Assembly: GCF_001949145.1 (NCBI RefSeq)
Contig: NW_019091416.1
Location: 2,370,599 to 2,434,598, forward strand
DNA: 64,000 nt
Direction of reading: 5' to 3'
Source of the DNA: Acanthaster planci
Taxonomy: Eukaryota > Echinodermata > Asteroidea > Valvatida > Acanthasteridae
Shown here: in pieces, positions 43,201-55,453 of the stretch
Position numbering within the stretch: the stretch's first letter is position 1
Layout of the letters: the number at the start of each line of letters is the position of its first letter
Translations under genes and position numbers: made by a program
The notes under the pieces: generated by a model
The model's input: the letters and a program-made list of their open reading frames with translations, nothing else
Databases searched by the model: none
Told to the model about the DNA's origin: nothing

Positions 43201-45941
43201 GCTGTCCGATCCGCTAAATGCAAAACCACGGGTTTTCATCCCTCGCTGAACATTAATAATTCACGATGATTTGAGGTGTATGGCCCCGACGAAGTGACTG
43301 ACGCTCACATTGAATGTCGATCTGCGACACCCTTTAAATATTAAAGGTGTGTAGGGGCATGTGTTGATTTCTTGCAGAAAAGAACAGTCTTAAAGGCTCA
43401 AAGGTAACAAGCCGGGAAAAGAAATGATCTCTATTTGGGAGCGCCCTCTTGTGGCACAAACAAAAGCGTGCAGGCAAGATAAGGGCTTATAGTAAAGTCT
43501 GCTGCAGCCTAATAATCACACAAAAGGAAACTTTATTCACGAATGTTTCGGTAATTTTGGAGTGTACTGTACGGTGATTATTGTGTCGATATCCGGAAAA
43601 TATTGCTTAGCAATGTAAAATTACACGTACTTGGTGTTGTATGTTTAAATCAAGAATCGACAGCTGGTGTATACATTATCATTTTTATATAATCTACAAA
43701 TATCATCATATATAATAAAATATTGGATTGTAACTCAGACTTGAGGGTCGTGGCCCCTCAATCTTTATCATTTTTAATGAACCTGGAACCCTCGTTGTTT
43801 TTCAACCAAATTGTATGAAATAAGTGAAAAATGTTATTTATCTGCACCTTGAAAAGTCAGTCGATGAGAACAAATTGGCGATATTCAAACCATTGCGACA
43901 CATTCTCCTTAAGTGTAATGTTTTTGAAGTTGAATAGGGATCACACAGCACGATTCTTCTCACCACCCTTGTTGACAAAAATATTGATCGTGCCAGTTTG
44001 CCTTTTACTAAGCCAATCTTTCGTCCTTGGAGGAAAGACATTGCAGGAGAGGAATTCAGAAAACAAAAGAAGAGCGACACGAAAGATCTCTTTGCTTCAC
44101 CTGGCACGTTCAATCAAAAGGCACACTTTTGCCAAACTGTAAAATGCGCCACGCTGAGCAGGATTAGGCCTATATTGCTTTACGCTCGGGCGTCGTAAAA
44201 GATGCGATAGATTAAGCTATCAATTTAGTCGAAGGCACGCTCCAATTTTTGTCACAACAACGAATGCACGTTTAGAAAGATGCATGAATGATATCATTTG
44301 GGTCAATCCTTTTGAGTGGTTGCGTGCTGCAAACTATGCTAAAAAGGAAAATCACTCTTCCGGGGGAAAATTAAAAGATTGTTAAAGTAACATGCGACAT
44401 AGCTTCATAGGACTCATGCCCCGATACAGAATTATGTGTTCTGCTGATCCTTTGATCTGGACGGACTTCCTCTTTAAGAAAGCATCGCAACATGCATCTC
44501 AAATTTAGATTTCTGAATTGAAACACTTTTATTCTTTGTATACAAGACTGGGACAAGATGCCCATGCGTATAATGCTACAAAGCAACAAAATGTAAATCA
44601 AAATAGTGGAAAATATACTGGATGCCTAGCATTCCCTGTACATGATGTGTTTGAAAGCAACCGAATTCCCATTGCAAATATAAAACTTCGTAGTGGTGCC
44701 TCCCCCTGGTGTATCTTCACAATCTTGAAAACGACAGCAAAGTTGGAGACTGATCTGATTGTCTTTAGGTGTTCTGTACAACCCTAACTCCGTCAGGGTA
44801 TTCAACTGACGGCCCTTCTATATGCAACGAAGCCCATCACAGCTTACTGAAAACCCTACTAAATAAAAAAAAAAAAATGCAACAGAATACCATTATTTTA
44901 TTTTTTATAGCAGGGTTATGTTTACGGATGTTAAAATTGTAAACCTACAAAAGTAAAAATTGAAAGAAATTTTACCTTCACCAGAACGACAGGGCCGACA
45001 ATTTTCTACTTCAGCGGAAAACAGATGGTAGTGACTGAGTGCACGCTCAAGAAACAGGGCGCTTTCAGCCGTTTTCAGTTGAGATCAAAATTTTGATGTA
45101 AAATGCATTTTTTATTTCTAAATGTCCAAACGAAATCCCCAAATGGATGGAGGACATCTTTTCAATTAAAACGTTATTGGAACTGTAATAAACTTCAAAC
45201 CGTCAAAAACATGACTCAAGTTTGTTCAGGTAAAGCTTGTGTTGTATACCTCAAAGGCTTCAGTACTCAACCGAGATAGAGCATGCTTATTTCTTGTATA
45301 ACCCAGCTTCAAATAACACTTGAAAACAGTAACCCGAATTACTTAATAGCTGTTGATACAGAAGTCTTGTTCTTTCTTGGAAGGAAAAAATCCGAACACC
45401 TGATTTTACCATCTATCATCGCAGACTAAAATTGAAACAAGAATTCTTTCCGTTTAATGCAAAGATGCATTGTAAAATCTGGACATATTTGCTGCCTTGT
45501 GCAAATTCAGTACACAGGGATAACAGTAAGACACAGGTCAGTGTCTAGGTGAGCGTTCACACCATTTACAGTGTAGACTTGATACAAGTCTGAAAATCAC
45601 ATGCCAGCATTATCTCCAAAGAGGCCTATGTACTGACAATGTCGTACTTTGAGCCAGTGGGGCCAACAGTCCACAGGGCCCACAGTCCACTGAGCACACT
45701 AGGAAAGCACCCATACTGGTCACTCTGCCATGTGGTCTGCTATGCATATGCAGTACGGCCGTTGTTTCTTGGACCCACATTAGCTGTAGTATACACTGTA
45801 TATCTGACACTATTTCTTGAAGAAATGGCTGCTTACACAAAAAATTTACTAACTGACGTGCTGTCAACTTGCTCCGAAAGCATCGGAAAACGATGTGATA
45901 AAAAAGCATTAGGGAGGTATACAATTATAATCCCATACATT
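37253..45941. other. Intergenic stretch between FOXJ1 and WBP11 3' ends
   Basis: The two genes converge on this 8.7-kb interval. No exon with conserved motif or paired splice sites was seen. The first part should contain the FOXJ1 3' UTR, whose end I could not place. Around 39090-39260 there is an A-rich low-complexity tract. A 44-base gap is at 41450-41493. Open frames up to about 117 codons here have no supporting features. Confidence 0.5.
41450..41493. other. Assembly gap (44 N)
   Basis: Short run of unknown bases in intergenic DNA, bordered on the right by C- and G-rich homopolymer tracts that may explain it. Confidence 0.99.
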
Positions 45942-46072
45942 GTTATGTCTCCTCTCCCTGTGGTCCAGACATCAACCCAGACATCTCCTTCAAGCATTGA
46001 TCGTAAGCATCATCCTTGGCAATGGTTGCCGTGGCAACTGTCGGTTGAGCCTTAGGCACGGGCACAGACACA
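45942..46072 (-). pseudogene. Decayed tandem duplicate of the WBP11 C-terminal coding segment
   Basis: Immediately beyond the WBP11 stop, about 131 bases repeat the preceding 124 bases. Read on the minus strand, this copy encodes VPVPKAQPTVATATIAKDDA and ends MSGPQGEET plus TAA, like the gene. The conserved FMKEM has become CLKEM, and a 6-base insertion adds two residues. It lies in a different frame past the authentic stop, so it is untranslated unless spliced in separately; no acceptor was evident. Confidence 0.85.
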
Positions 46073-46073
46073 G

Positions 46074-49000
46074 TTATGTTTCCTCTCCCTGTGGTCCAGA
46101 CATCAACCCAGACATCTCTTTCATGAATTGATCATAAGCGTCATCCTTGGTTGCCGTGGCAACTGTCGGTTGAGCCTTAGGCACAGGCACAGACTTGATC
46201 ATGTCCTCGTCTGCACCTGCCCCAGTTTTCAGTCCCTTGGCCTTTCCTTTGTCTCTCTTGACTCTCAGGGATGTGGGCATGAAGCGGGTCACGTCGGCCT
46301 GGAGGTTGCGGATCTGCGGTTTGGCCTCAATGGTCGCCGAGGACTTCTTGTCAGCCAGGTGGTCGTCCGGCTTGATGGGCAGCTTGTGGATGCTGGGAGG
46401 AGCACTGAGGACGTTGGGGTTCTCCTGCTGCTGTTGCATCCCCGGGGCTGGGGGGCGCATCCTGGGCGGCATCAACCGCGGCGGAGGGCCCACGCCCGGT
46501 GGTGGCGGCGGAGGGAGGCGCTGCGGGGGCAGCCCCGCTCGCAACAACGGAGGAGGAACGCCCGGTGGTGGGCCTGGAGGTGGGGCGCGGGGCCTGCCGG
46601 GTGGTGGCCCAGGTGGTGGCATTCTGGGCGGCATGCCCCGCGGTGGCACCATGGGCGGCCTGACAAAGTTGGGCAGGGGGAAGCCCGGCGGTGGCCCTGG
46701 AGGGGGACGAGCTGGAGGGCCCGGAGGGGGGCCTGGGGGTGCACTTGGGGGGTTCACAGTTGGGGGACCTTGTGGTATCCCTTGAAGGGGGCGTGGTGGC
46801 AACACGCCCACAGGGGCCATCATGCTCCTCTGGGGTTGCTTATCTTCCTCCTTTTCGGCCTCTTTTTCCGCCTCCACCTCGTCTTCTTCCTCGTCATCTT
46901 CTTCGTCGTCTTCCACCATAGGCACCTCCTGGCCAGCCATCCTCAGCATTGCGGCTTGCAGTGCAGTCATTCCAGGTGGCAGTCTGCCTTCTTTCCTCCT
47001 CTTTTCTCCCTTAGGATGCCCTGCCCCTTCTCCTGAAATGACAAACAGGAAGACCATACAGAGAGCAAAGCACCATGAACTTTTGTGTTGCTTCATTTCT
47101 CTCAATTAGCAACATGTTATTGACTATTTGAAGTAACGCAGGGACTCCGATAAATTAACTAATGAATGAACCGCGGTGGAATTGAAAAGGCTTTATCTGC
47201 AAAATGAATTACATGAACGATACAGAAAAATGCACAGGTGAAAATTGGGATGAGCGAAATATCACATTGACAAAAAGGAATATAGGTAGGAAATTGAACA
47301 ACAGAACACTGCAAAATGAAACAGGAATCTTGGCACAAACTCTGAATTTTAGAACTGCTTGTGAGCACTGGGCATACAGAAAAGAATGAAACTGACATTA
47401 AAAACAGAATCAAGGAAAAGTGGGCGTGTGGCTCAGTGGGTGGGTTCTGTAACTCCCGATCAAAGGGTCAGGGGTTCGAAAGCGGGCAAGTCACTTTTAC
47501 CCCTACTTGCCTCTTTCCACCCGGGAGTATAAATGGGTACCTGTGAGGGCAGGAATGGTCGTTGTGTTTGATCGGCTGCTTAGCAACTAAACCCAGTGGT
47601 ATACTTCCAAGGAAACAAAGATGGTTTCAGGAATGTTTTTGGACCTATTGAGCACCTAGTGAGTGAATATTTATAAACTAGTAGACATGTACTTTTTTAA
47701 ACCCTTATAATTTCCTCTGATTTTTATTTTTTTTTCCTATCATTTTAAAATTTGTGTAAAGGTTTTCCTCATTTCCCCCATCTGCCCACCTTCTCTTTGC
47801 CTGATATCCAAGTCCTGAGTGTTCATCTCTCTCTCGTCTTCATCGTCCTCTCTGTCGGTGTTATCCTCGTCTCCTCCATCCTCGCTGCCTGACGACGACG
47901 ATGTCGATGAGGCATCGTCCATGTTCTCCTCATCCTCCATGTCCGATACATCTGTGGACGCAAAAATGAAGGAACTGCGTATTGCGGGCGTGTGACCCGT
48001 GCATAATTGTTGTGCTTAGTACCGGCGCTGCCTCAGTGGAACATTCAAACATGAAACTGGGGACTCAAGAAAAAACCATGAAGAACATTCACAAGAGTGG
48101 CTGTAAGAATGATGATGATACAGTACTCCGACTGTTCGTGACTTTTATAACTAACACAGCGTGAGATCACTAACTAATGAGTAGGATTGTTTGAATTTTG
48201 CACTTTGGGGTTTTGTAAAAAGTGCAAAAGAGTAGCCAAACCTCGCTGATTAAATTGTCACTAAATCAACTAGTTTGGAGTCCTAAATCTCAGTGGCCAG
48301 GAAAATCCTGAACCACATGCAGGCTATTCAAAGCAAGATCAGTCTGTAGACCCTTTGACATTTCGTCATCGTCGTGGATGGGTATATGGTTACCCAACTG
48401 AGAATTCAAAGAGTGAGAAACATGCAAGCTGCACCATTTGATAAAAAGTGCCTTGAGCATCAATACTGGTGGACAGATACACTTGATTTATTATTTAAAA
48501 ATATCACTTTGTCCTGCTCTAATGGAATTCTGATGCCTCTAAAAGGGTGCAAACCTTCAGCAAGGTGTTAAATATTTAGACAGATCCAAAGAGGTTGGAA
48601 AACGTGACAAACCTAACACTGAACTCAAATGACAGCGGAGAAAGTTACAGAAACTGACAAAGTACTCAGTGGACTGTGAATCAAATCTAAGTCGTATTGG
48701 TTCAGAATGCACCTAAACAACACTGGATATAGAGGCTTTGCTTGGTAGCCATATTGTGGGGCAGTTCTTGTGTTTTACAGAGAAACCTCCTCTGTACATA
48801 CCCTGTGAAACAAAAGCACTGGCCTGCAAGATGGCAGCCATGAAAACCCTCTATTGGAACCTACACATAGGCCTATTAGTCTCGTAGTCTACATTCCTTT
48901 ACCTTCTTCAGGGTTGTAAGCTTCGTTGTCCTCTTCCGGCCCCACGCCTGCGAAGGAAACCCTCGGGGGTGATCTCGGCGCGTAAGGAGTGGTTGCGTAG

Positions 49001-52000
49001 GGTGGCAGACCCGGTGGGGCACCCGGTGGCTTCTTGCCAGGTGGCAGCCCTGGGAAGAGGCTTGGTGGGGGGCCAGGAGGGGGGCCGGGAGGAGGCATGG
49101 GGATTCTGTTGGGGAACAACAAAAAGGGTCACCATTCGATTAGTTGGACAACTGAGGGGTACTGGTAATTCCTGTGATATTTGCTGTGACAATTCCAAAG
49201 GTAAATTGACCTGATCCTGCTGAACACGAGCAGGTCTGACATGGATAGAAATCTGCAGAATCTTGTAGGACTGGGCAATCAACAAGACCAAACACAGCAC
49301 AAGTCTGTGAAAACAGAGCTAGATCCTTAAAAGACTGTCAAGTTACCCGGCAAATAGACTGGTTCACCATTTCCCATGAGGAACGTATGACAGGAGACCA
49401 CTGATGATATCTAATTGTCCCTACGTATAACTTCAAATATAAGAAAAGAAATAAGACAAATTGTTCACGACTCGGCTCTGGAGGTTGTGACTAAGATTAC
49501 TTAAAGGAATTTTTACCCGTAGGAGGATGTCCTTTTGAGTATAGAAGGTGGCTGGGCTCCAGGCAGAGGAATATCTTGAGGCAAAGGGATCAGTGATGGA
49601 ACTGAAAAAAAGGAATTTTTTAAGAAACCTTCGAGTAAATGTCACTTATGAAGCAGGCATTCAGAATCAAAAGGCAGGAAAAGAACGGCAACATCACATT
49701 TTCTGAACTAAAAAGTAAGCCTTGCTATGTAATGCTCCATATTAACAATTTAATGTATTCTCTGCTCCGATATGCTCAACAGACTAAAACAATTCACACT
49801 GGTTTACATTAAAGAACCCCAAAACAGACTTCCAAAAGAAATGGGGGCAAAAACATCTCTGTCATGGGCTGTATCTGAAAAACTTGGCTATCCATCCAAA
49901 CTCGAAGGGTCCCCTCATCGGCGTAGAAAGAAGAGAAGGGTTGGTGGAAATTGTTTCAAGTGGGATCCCAACGCATACATGAAGGCCTTACATCCCAACA
50001 GAAATTGGTTGTGCACAATCCGCACATCCCATGTCCTAATGCAATCTAACCTGCGTAAAGTGTGTTCTTGATAAATGACCACTATTGCAATGCAGAAGCA
50101 CTCCCCTCTTGCTCCCGAATGGAGCAGATTGCCAGCAAATAAGAAATGCACATGTGAAAGCCACTAGGTTGTGGCTGCGGCAACTTCCCATAGACATGTG
50201 TGACCTCGCTAGCCACAGCCGAGTTATTCAGGGGCACCATATTAGGTGCAGAATAAAGGTTGACTTACCATCTGGAGTGTCTGGAAGTGGGATTGATTCT
50301 ACGTTCACCTGTCTTGCATCTCGGATGGCCTCTGTACATAAAATGAGACCAACAATAATTTTGTAGGTTTACTGACCAACCTTGCAACTGATGCTACCTT
50401 TAACCCTAACCTTCCCCAATCACACAGAATACGGCCGTTTCACAATAGTGCGCCACCAAGAATTTGCAATGCATTGGCTAATCACAATGCACGAAATTTG
50501 TCGACCCAATGCACGTTTGGAAATGGTCGACAAATTTCGCGCGTTATGATTGGCCAGCGTGTTGCAAACTCTTGGTGGCGTACTATTGTGAATCGCCCGT
50601 ATTAAGCAGTAGTAAAGTGTTTGATTCCGTGGGGATAGGTCTGGTAGGCCGAAACAGCTGGCTTTTGCATTGGGTTTGACATACCTCAGAAAAACAAAGT
50701 CCAACAGCCTCTGTGCACAAAGTCCCATATGGGTGTTTGTGCACAGAGGCTGTTGGACTTTGTTTTTCTGAGGTATGTCAAACCCAATGCAAAAGCCAGC
50801 TGTTTACTTTGTGTGAAAGGGGAAGGTTAGGGCCAGCAACCCTTGGGGGGTTACGGTTAAAGATGAGAACCGAGAAACGCTTCAAACTATTCACCATTTA
50901 TCGCACTAGTTGTTCACAAATCCAAGAGCTCACACATAGTTTTCTAAAAAGTGCACTTTTCATTGAGATGCTGCGAAAAGACATGTCAGATAATTTTCTT
51001 CTGTTTAAGAGAAGTAGAAGGTTGAACAAAACATATCCCTAACAAAATCAAATTCACAGCATGGCCCAAAGTTTCAAGATGCACAAAGCCCAATGTTCAG
51101 TAAAAGCAACTGGGCTCTACCTCCATTAAATCCTACGAAACAGTCCAAACTTTCCAATTTGATTGGAAAGAATCTGGGAGGGTTACAGTTACAGAGAAGA
51201 AAGAAGAATTTCTTGCAGTTTGAAAGCCTTCTGGCCACAGTTCAAAAGGTACGGGGTACGGGCCTTGACGTCAAACCAACCAAATTTCCTGAGCTTTTCG
51301 GCTCTCTTCTTTTCGTAGTCGACCTCCATGGCCTTGAACTCAACGTACATGTCCGGATCTTCCTTTCTCTGTGAAATTATTCGAAACAAGAAGAGCAGAT
51401 TATTGGTGTCAGCATTTCCTCCCAGTTGCCACAAGAGGATAAATTTAACAATCAGGGGAACGGTTAAGCTTTATTTCCCAAAGGACGATTCTGTATTCAC
51501 AAACGGTGGAGGGTGCTGAATGACTCACAAGAGGTAAATAAGGGGGCAACGTGAAGGCACACCAGTGCATGTCTGAGGATGGCAGTTAAACACGTAAGCT
51601 AGTTGATGGTGGCTGGACTGGTTTAGCTGACACTTCGGAACCAGCTTATCCAGGTTGCCCACATCACTGGTTACCAACAGCAGCAGGCATTGCAATACAC
51701 GGCAGAGACCCAGGACAGTGGGCCGCTGCAACATTTGATCAACGTTTGACTAGATATATTCACATTAACTTACTTAAAGGATACGCCTTAACATCCACTA
51801 CTTGTTAACCCACGGTCCTTGAATGAATCTACTCACACTTCACATTCTGAGTTGGAATATTCAGAAATAGACTTCTACAGACTTTGGTCAAATTCACAAC
51901 ACCTCACAGGTTTGGAATGGTTTGAAAACTTAGAAATGCCCATGCACTGTATGTGTTCACAACTCATAAAAATATGAGTGTTTTAACACCCATGGGATGT

Positions 52001-55000
52001 TGACGAGTTATACATGTACCACACAGTTTAAGAATCCATTTCTGAACATCTGTCCATTTCAAACACGCTGTTCAGAGGTTTCAGTTATTAACATAGTTCA
52101 CATGTTTATTTCACTTTACTCAAAGTCTCAGTATTTGATGAAATCTTATCGAGTTATGCCGATAACTGCTCAGAGCATGTTCAATACTCACATAGAGTTT
52201 GAGAACTCTTTCCAGGGTCTCTTTGAGTTTCTTCCTCTTGTCCTTGATGACCTTCTCATTTAGCTCGGTCACTGATTCAGGGTTGAGCTCTGCAAATCAA
52301 ATTGTTTGGGGCCACAAAACCTTAGCCTTGTCACCCATCAAAATAATGATTCTTAACCCTAACCGCCAAGCATATTGTTTGGCTTTCACTACACAGTACT
52401 ATAAAGTACTAAGTAATAGTCTGAGCCTGAAGGACCTAGCACTACAGATTACTACTTCTGGCTAGGTTACTTCCATTGTTACTCGCACAGAGAACAATAA
52501 AGCCATGCATTCATAGTGCCACAGCACTGTATGGTACATTGTCTTATCTATTGTATCCTATGGCTTCACAGAACAATAAAGTCATGTCCTCTTTACAAGC
52601 GAGAGCGATCAGTGCTACATTTTATTACAAGTAGTAATTTGTAGTATTACGTAGGGTAAGGGTTAAACAATATTCACCCCCCCAAATTGAGCCAATTTCA
52701 AACCCCTTTCATATGCAAACAATTAAAAATAAATTTTCATGAATGATTTTCAAAGACAGCCAGTAGTTCAACAACCACAAACATTGTTTAGCATCACACT
52801 AGCGAGTAAATAAAATGGATTCTAAATCTGTTTGCTCTGGGGCAGTTATGACCTCTTGGGACCCATATGATGGTCGTAACAGCAGCCATGTCTTCCAAAT
52901 GTACCCTTGAATCTCCCCGGGGTGTTAGGTTTCCTATGTCCCCAAGCATGACACATTACTGCAATTGCTTGTGTCCAGCTGATTACCCATGTAGTTTCAC
53001 TTTTGTCTGGTAACAGTCTCAAAACTGTAGGTGCACCTCCCACCAGTGCATGAAGTAATTGTGTCCATGAGCAAGATACTTTAATACAATCATCTCTCTT
53101 AAGAAAAAGTGGGCCTACAGCAGGTGCGGTGTGGTACCTGTATGCAGTTAATTAAGGTTTGTGAAGATTGCTTGATCCATGGCCAAGGAAAATTGCCCTT
53201 ACCCAGCTCGTCCAGGGCTTCCATATCAAAGAAGATGGCTCTGGGATCTTTGGTCTTCAGGACGGCGCTGCGAACCATCATGCGCTGCTTCTTGTTCTGG
53301 GGATACAAAGTGTCAACCAAACTGGTTCGTCAAAAGCTACAAAGGACATGATACATCATGGTACTTAGGCAGGATACACAGAAGATGAACACGTTTTTGA
53401 AGATGAAATGCGATTACTCCGTAAGAACTGGTTATTAAACTTAGCAACTAATAGACTATTGTCTCTCTACTTTCTTGATAACCAACACAAAAAACTGGAC
53501 AAAAATATCAAGCCCATTCCTTGAGCAATACAAGTAAATAACCTTGTACTTGTAAATAGAGCTGACACTTTAAGTGCCACGTGTCCGTCTGTCCTTTCCA
53601 GCATTAAAGCTGTCCTTAACCCTAACCCCCAAGGGGTTGCTGGCCCTAACCTTCCCCATTCACACAAAGTTAATGGGACTTTGTGCACAGAGGCTGTTGT
53701 TTTTCTGAGGTATGCCAAACCCAATGCAAAAGCCAGCTGTTATGAGCCTACCAGACCTATCCCCACAGAATTAAACCCTTTACTACTGTTTAATTCTGTG
53801 TGGTTGGGGAAGGTTAGGGTTAATGTTATTTTGTTTCACTATTCCCACAAAACCTGGGACTCAATCATTTTAATCAACAGAACAGGAACGTCCGTTTAAA
53901 TGGACAACTTAACCTGCAAACCGACTCATTAGCTGCATGCCCAGAGTAATGTAGATCGCATACCTTTTTCAGTTCTCGCTTCCTTGCTTCCTTTCCTGCA
54001 TTATACATAACAAAAAACCTGTGAATGGCTCAGGCGACAATGACAGAGGACACTACGTGGAAAGAATTCCACATTCGGACGCCACCAATTTTCGCTGCAG
54101 TGACTTGGCCATTTGAAAGCAATGACATGTCCTAAAAAGTCAAACTGAGCAGTGCAAATATCGAAGGCATTTACTCAGAAAACTCTTACAAGTTGTCGGA
54201 CAGATCTCATAGGGTTTGCGCACAGTGTGTCATGCGGCATCCATATATGGAATTCTTTCCCACGATGTAAACAATCGCACATAGGCCTACTTCCAAAATC
54301 TTAGATCTCAATGAAGACTACTGTGGATGGGAACAAAAGTCCTCAATAACTTATTGGATACACCCTATTTGAATGTCAAGCTCTGAAAAAATGTATAAAG
54401 TAATTTTCGGGGGACCCTAGCAACGGGGACTCTCCACACATGAAGCATATAATCTTGTGTGGCTCACTATATGGACGTAGTCATATAAGAACTACTGTAT
54501 GGGGCTATCTCTAAACCTGATCAAACCATTAGGACTGGCTACACGAGGCAAATGCCTCACACCACCACAACAATTCTGATGCTCTGTGGTACTAGCACTT
54601 GAGACCACCGAATAATAAATGCTTAACGTTGGTGGCTATGAGGCACCAACGAGTCCTAGTCCTCCATGTACATGTTTGAATTTAGAAATCACAATTCTCC
54701 ACATGGGCCAGTTATAGAAAAATAACCTAACTACAACTTTTCCTCAAAGCTGAATCGATAATTTCACTAATTTTTTTTTCTCTCAAAGTAAACCCCTGCA
54801 GTACAGACTCCTACAGAGGCCCATACACTTATTCAAACACAAGGAAAAAGTCTGTTCATGTGACAAAGGTGATGTCTGTCCAATGACAAATGTTTTATTG
54901 TTTTCTCGAAATTCTTTTTAAGGAAATAGGCTAATGAAAGTTTCTAAAATTAAACTAAAAAAGTATTTAATACTTTGCATGTAATTGTCCATGTTTTAAT

Positions 55001-55453
55001 TTTTGTATTAGAGAAACAAAGTGTTTGTCCATGTAACAAATGTACTAATATCTTCAAGTTTGTGTAATTTCTCAAATACTTGTAGGCCTAGGCCTACTGA
55101 TCAATTTATCCTTACCTTTCTGTGGCAACGATCAAAAACAGTGAAGACATATTTAAGCAAAAAATAATGGCAAAATTATACAATTGGAAATTTGCACTGC
55201 ATGTCACGCGAATGTCTTTTTGTGGACAGACCTAAACATCAGTTGGAAAAAATATTTCTCACGAAACTATTGCAGTGTTACCAAGCCTAGCGTCGTTCAG
55301 ATCATGTCGTTGCAAGTTTTTGTTTGAGCCTAAGCCTACTGCAAACTAAATGTCACCTACACCCTAAATTCAGTTACTATCATACTTACGCGCTTGATCA
55401 GTGGGATTCATATATTTCCCACTTTTCGTGGTATTTATTGATCGACGACCCAT
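46074..55453 (-). CDS. WBP11: WW domain-binding protein 11 (splicing factor), ten coding exons
   Basis: WBP11 is a nuclear pre-mRNA splicing factor that binds WW domains (such as PQBP1) through proline-rich runs and binds PP1. Inferred exons from the start: 55390-55453, 53964-53995, 53203-53296, 52192-52289, 51281-51368, 50269-50331, 49517-49601, 48903-49105, 47790-47951 and 46074-47032. Phases agree at every junction, giving 615 residues (human 641). The N-terminus MGRRSINTTKSGKYMNPTDQ matches the family start. It continues with KKNKKQRMMVRSAVLK, a charged coiled-coil region, VESIPLPD, IPLPGAQPPSILK and proline-rich PPGPPP runs. Later come RVSF (a PP1-docking-like motif), an acidic Asp/Glu stretch and LQAAMLRMAGQEVP. 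After a large PPGPPPG block it ends at FMKEMSGLM. The long plus-strand frame opposite the proline block is a shadow. Confidence 0.95.
47418..47610 (+). repeat. tRNA-derived SINE (WBP11 intron)
   Basis: The head has polymerase III promoter boxes: TGGCTCAGTGG (box A-like, about 47429) and GGGGTTCGAAAGC (box B, about 47470). A tRNA-unrelated body follows with CACCCGGGAGTATAAATGGG and GGTACC. The cloverleaf is not well preserved and the sequence runs on for about 130 bases, so this is a SINE rather than a tRNA gene. It is antisense to WBP11. Confidence 0.7.
48728..48860. repeat. Short inverted-repeat element, copy 2
   Basis: Same family as the copy at 33237-33376. The left arm has GAGGCTTTGCTTGGTAGCC, the right arm GGCAGCCATGAAAACCCTC, with TTTTACAG/CTGTGAAA inside. 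It lies in the WBP11 intron between exons 7 and 8 in the plus-strand coordinate order (48860 is 42 bases below exon 48903-49105). Confidence 0.7.
50429..50603. mobile_element. 175-bp foldback MITE, copy 1 (WBP11 intron)
   Basis: The ends AATACGGCCGTTTCACAAT and ATTGTGAATCGCCCGTATT are inverted repeats. Pairing runs through CCACCAAGAATTTGCAA and AAATTTGTCGACC almost to the centre, so the whole element folds into one hairpin. A second copy of the same length is at 61819-61993. Comparison with the related repeat near 53640-53820 shows the site without the element. Confidence 0.88.
50652..50805. repeat. Perfect 70-bp inverted repeat with 14-base spacer (WBP11 intron)
   Basis: Bases 50652-50721 are exactly the reverse complement of 50736-50805. 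The outer ends read AAACAGCTGGC / GCCAGCTGTTT, the inner ends GTGCACAAA / TTTGTGCAC. One arm, in diverged form, recurs within the repeat copy at about 53640-53820. The WBP11 primary transcript would carry a 70-bp duplex here. Confidence 0.95.
53615..53822. repeat. Dispersed repeat, copy related to 50400-50870
   Basis: The segment begins TTAACCCTAACCCCCAAGGG. It continues with CATTCACACAAAGTTAATGG, a single arm homologous to the 70-bp palindrome, then CTACCAGACCTATCCCCACA, and ends GGGGAAGGTTAGGGTTAA. In reverse complement it is collinear with 50405-50870, but lacks the 175-bp MITE and the palindromic duplication. It lies in a WBP11 intron. Confidence 0.8.

Noticed and set aside
42923-43249. 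Plus-strand open frame of 108 codons
   Set aside because: No splice partners, no motif, low-information composition in an otherwise gene-free region.
46128-47036. Plus-strand open frame of 302 codons (and another of 196) opposite WBP11
   Set aside because: Antisense shadow of the GC-rich proline-coding exon; composition (Gly/Trp/Arg-rich) follows directly from the PPG codons on the other strand.
47418-47500. A functional tRNA gene
   Set aside because: Promoter boxes are present but the cloverleaf stems are not maintained and SINE-like sequence follows, so it is called a SINE.
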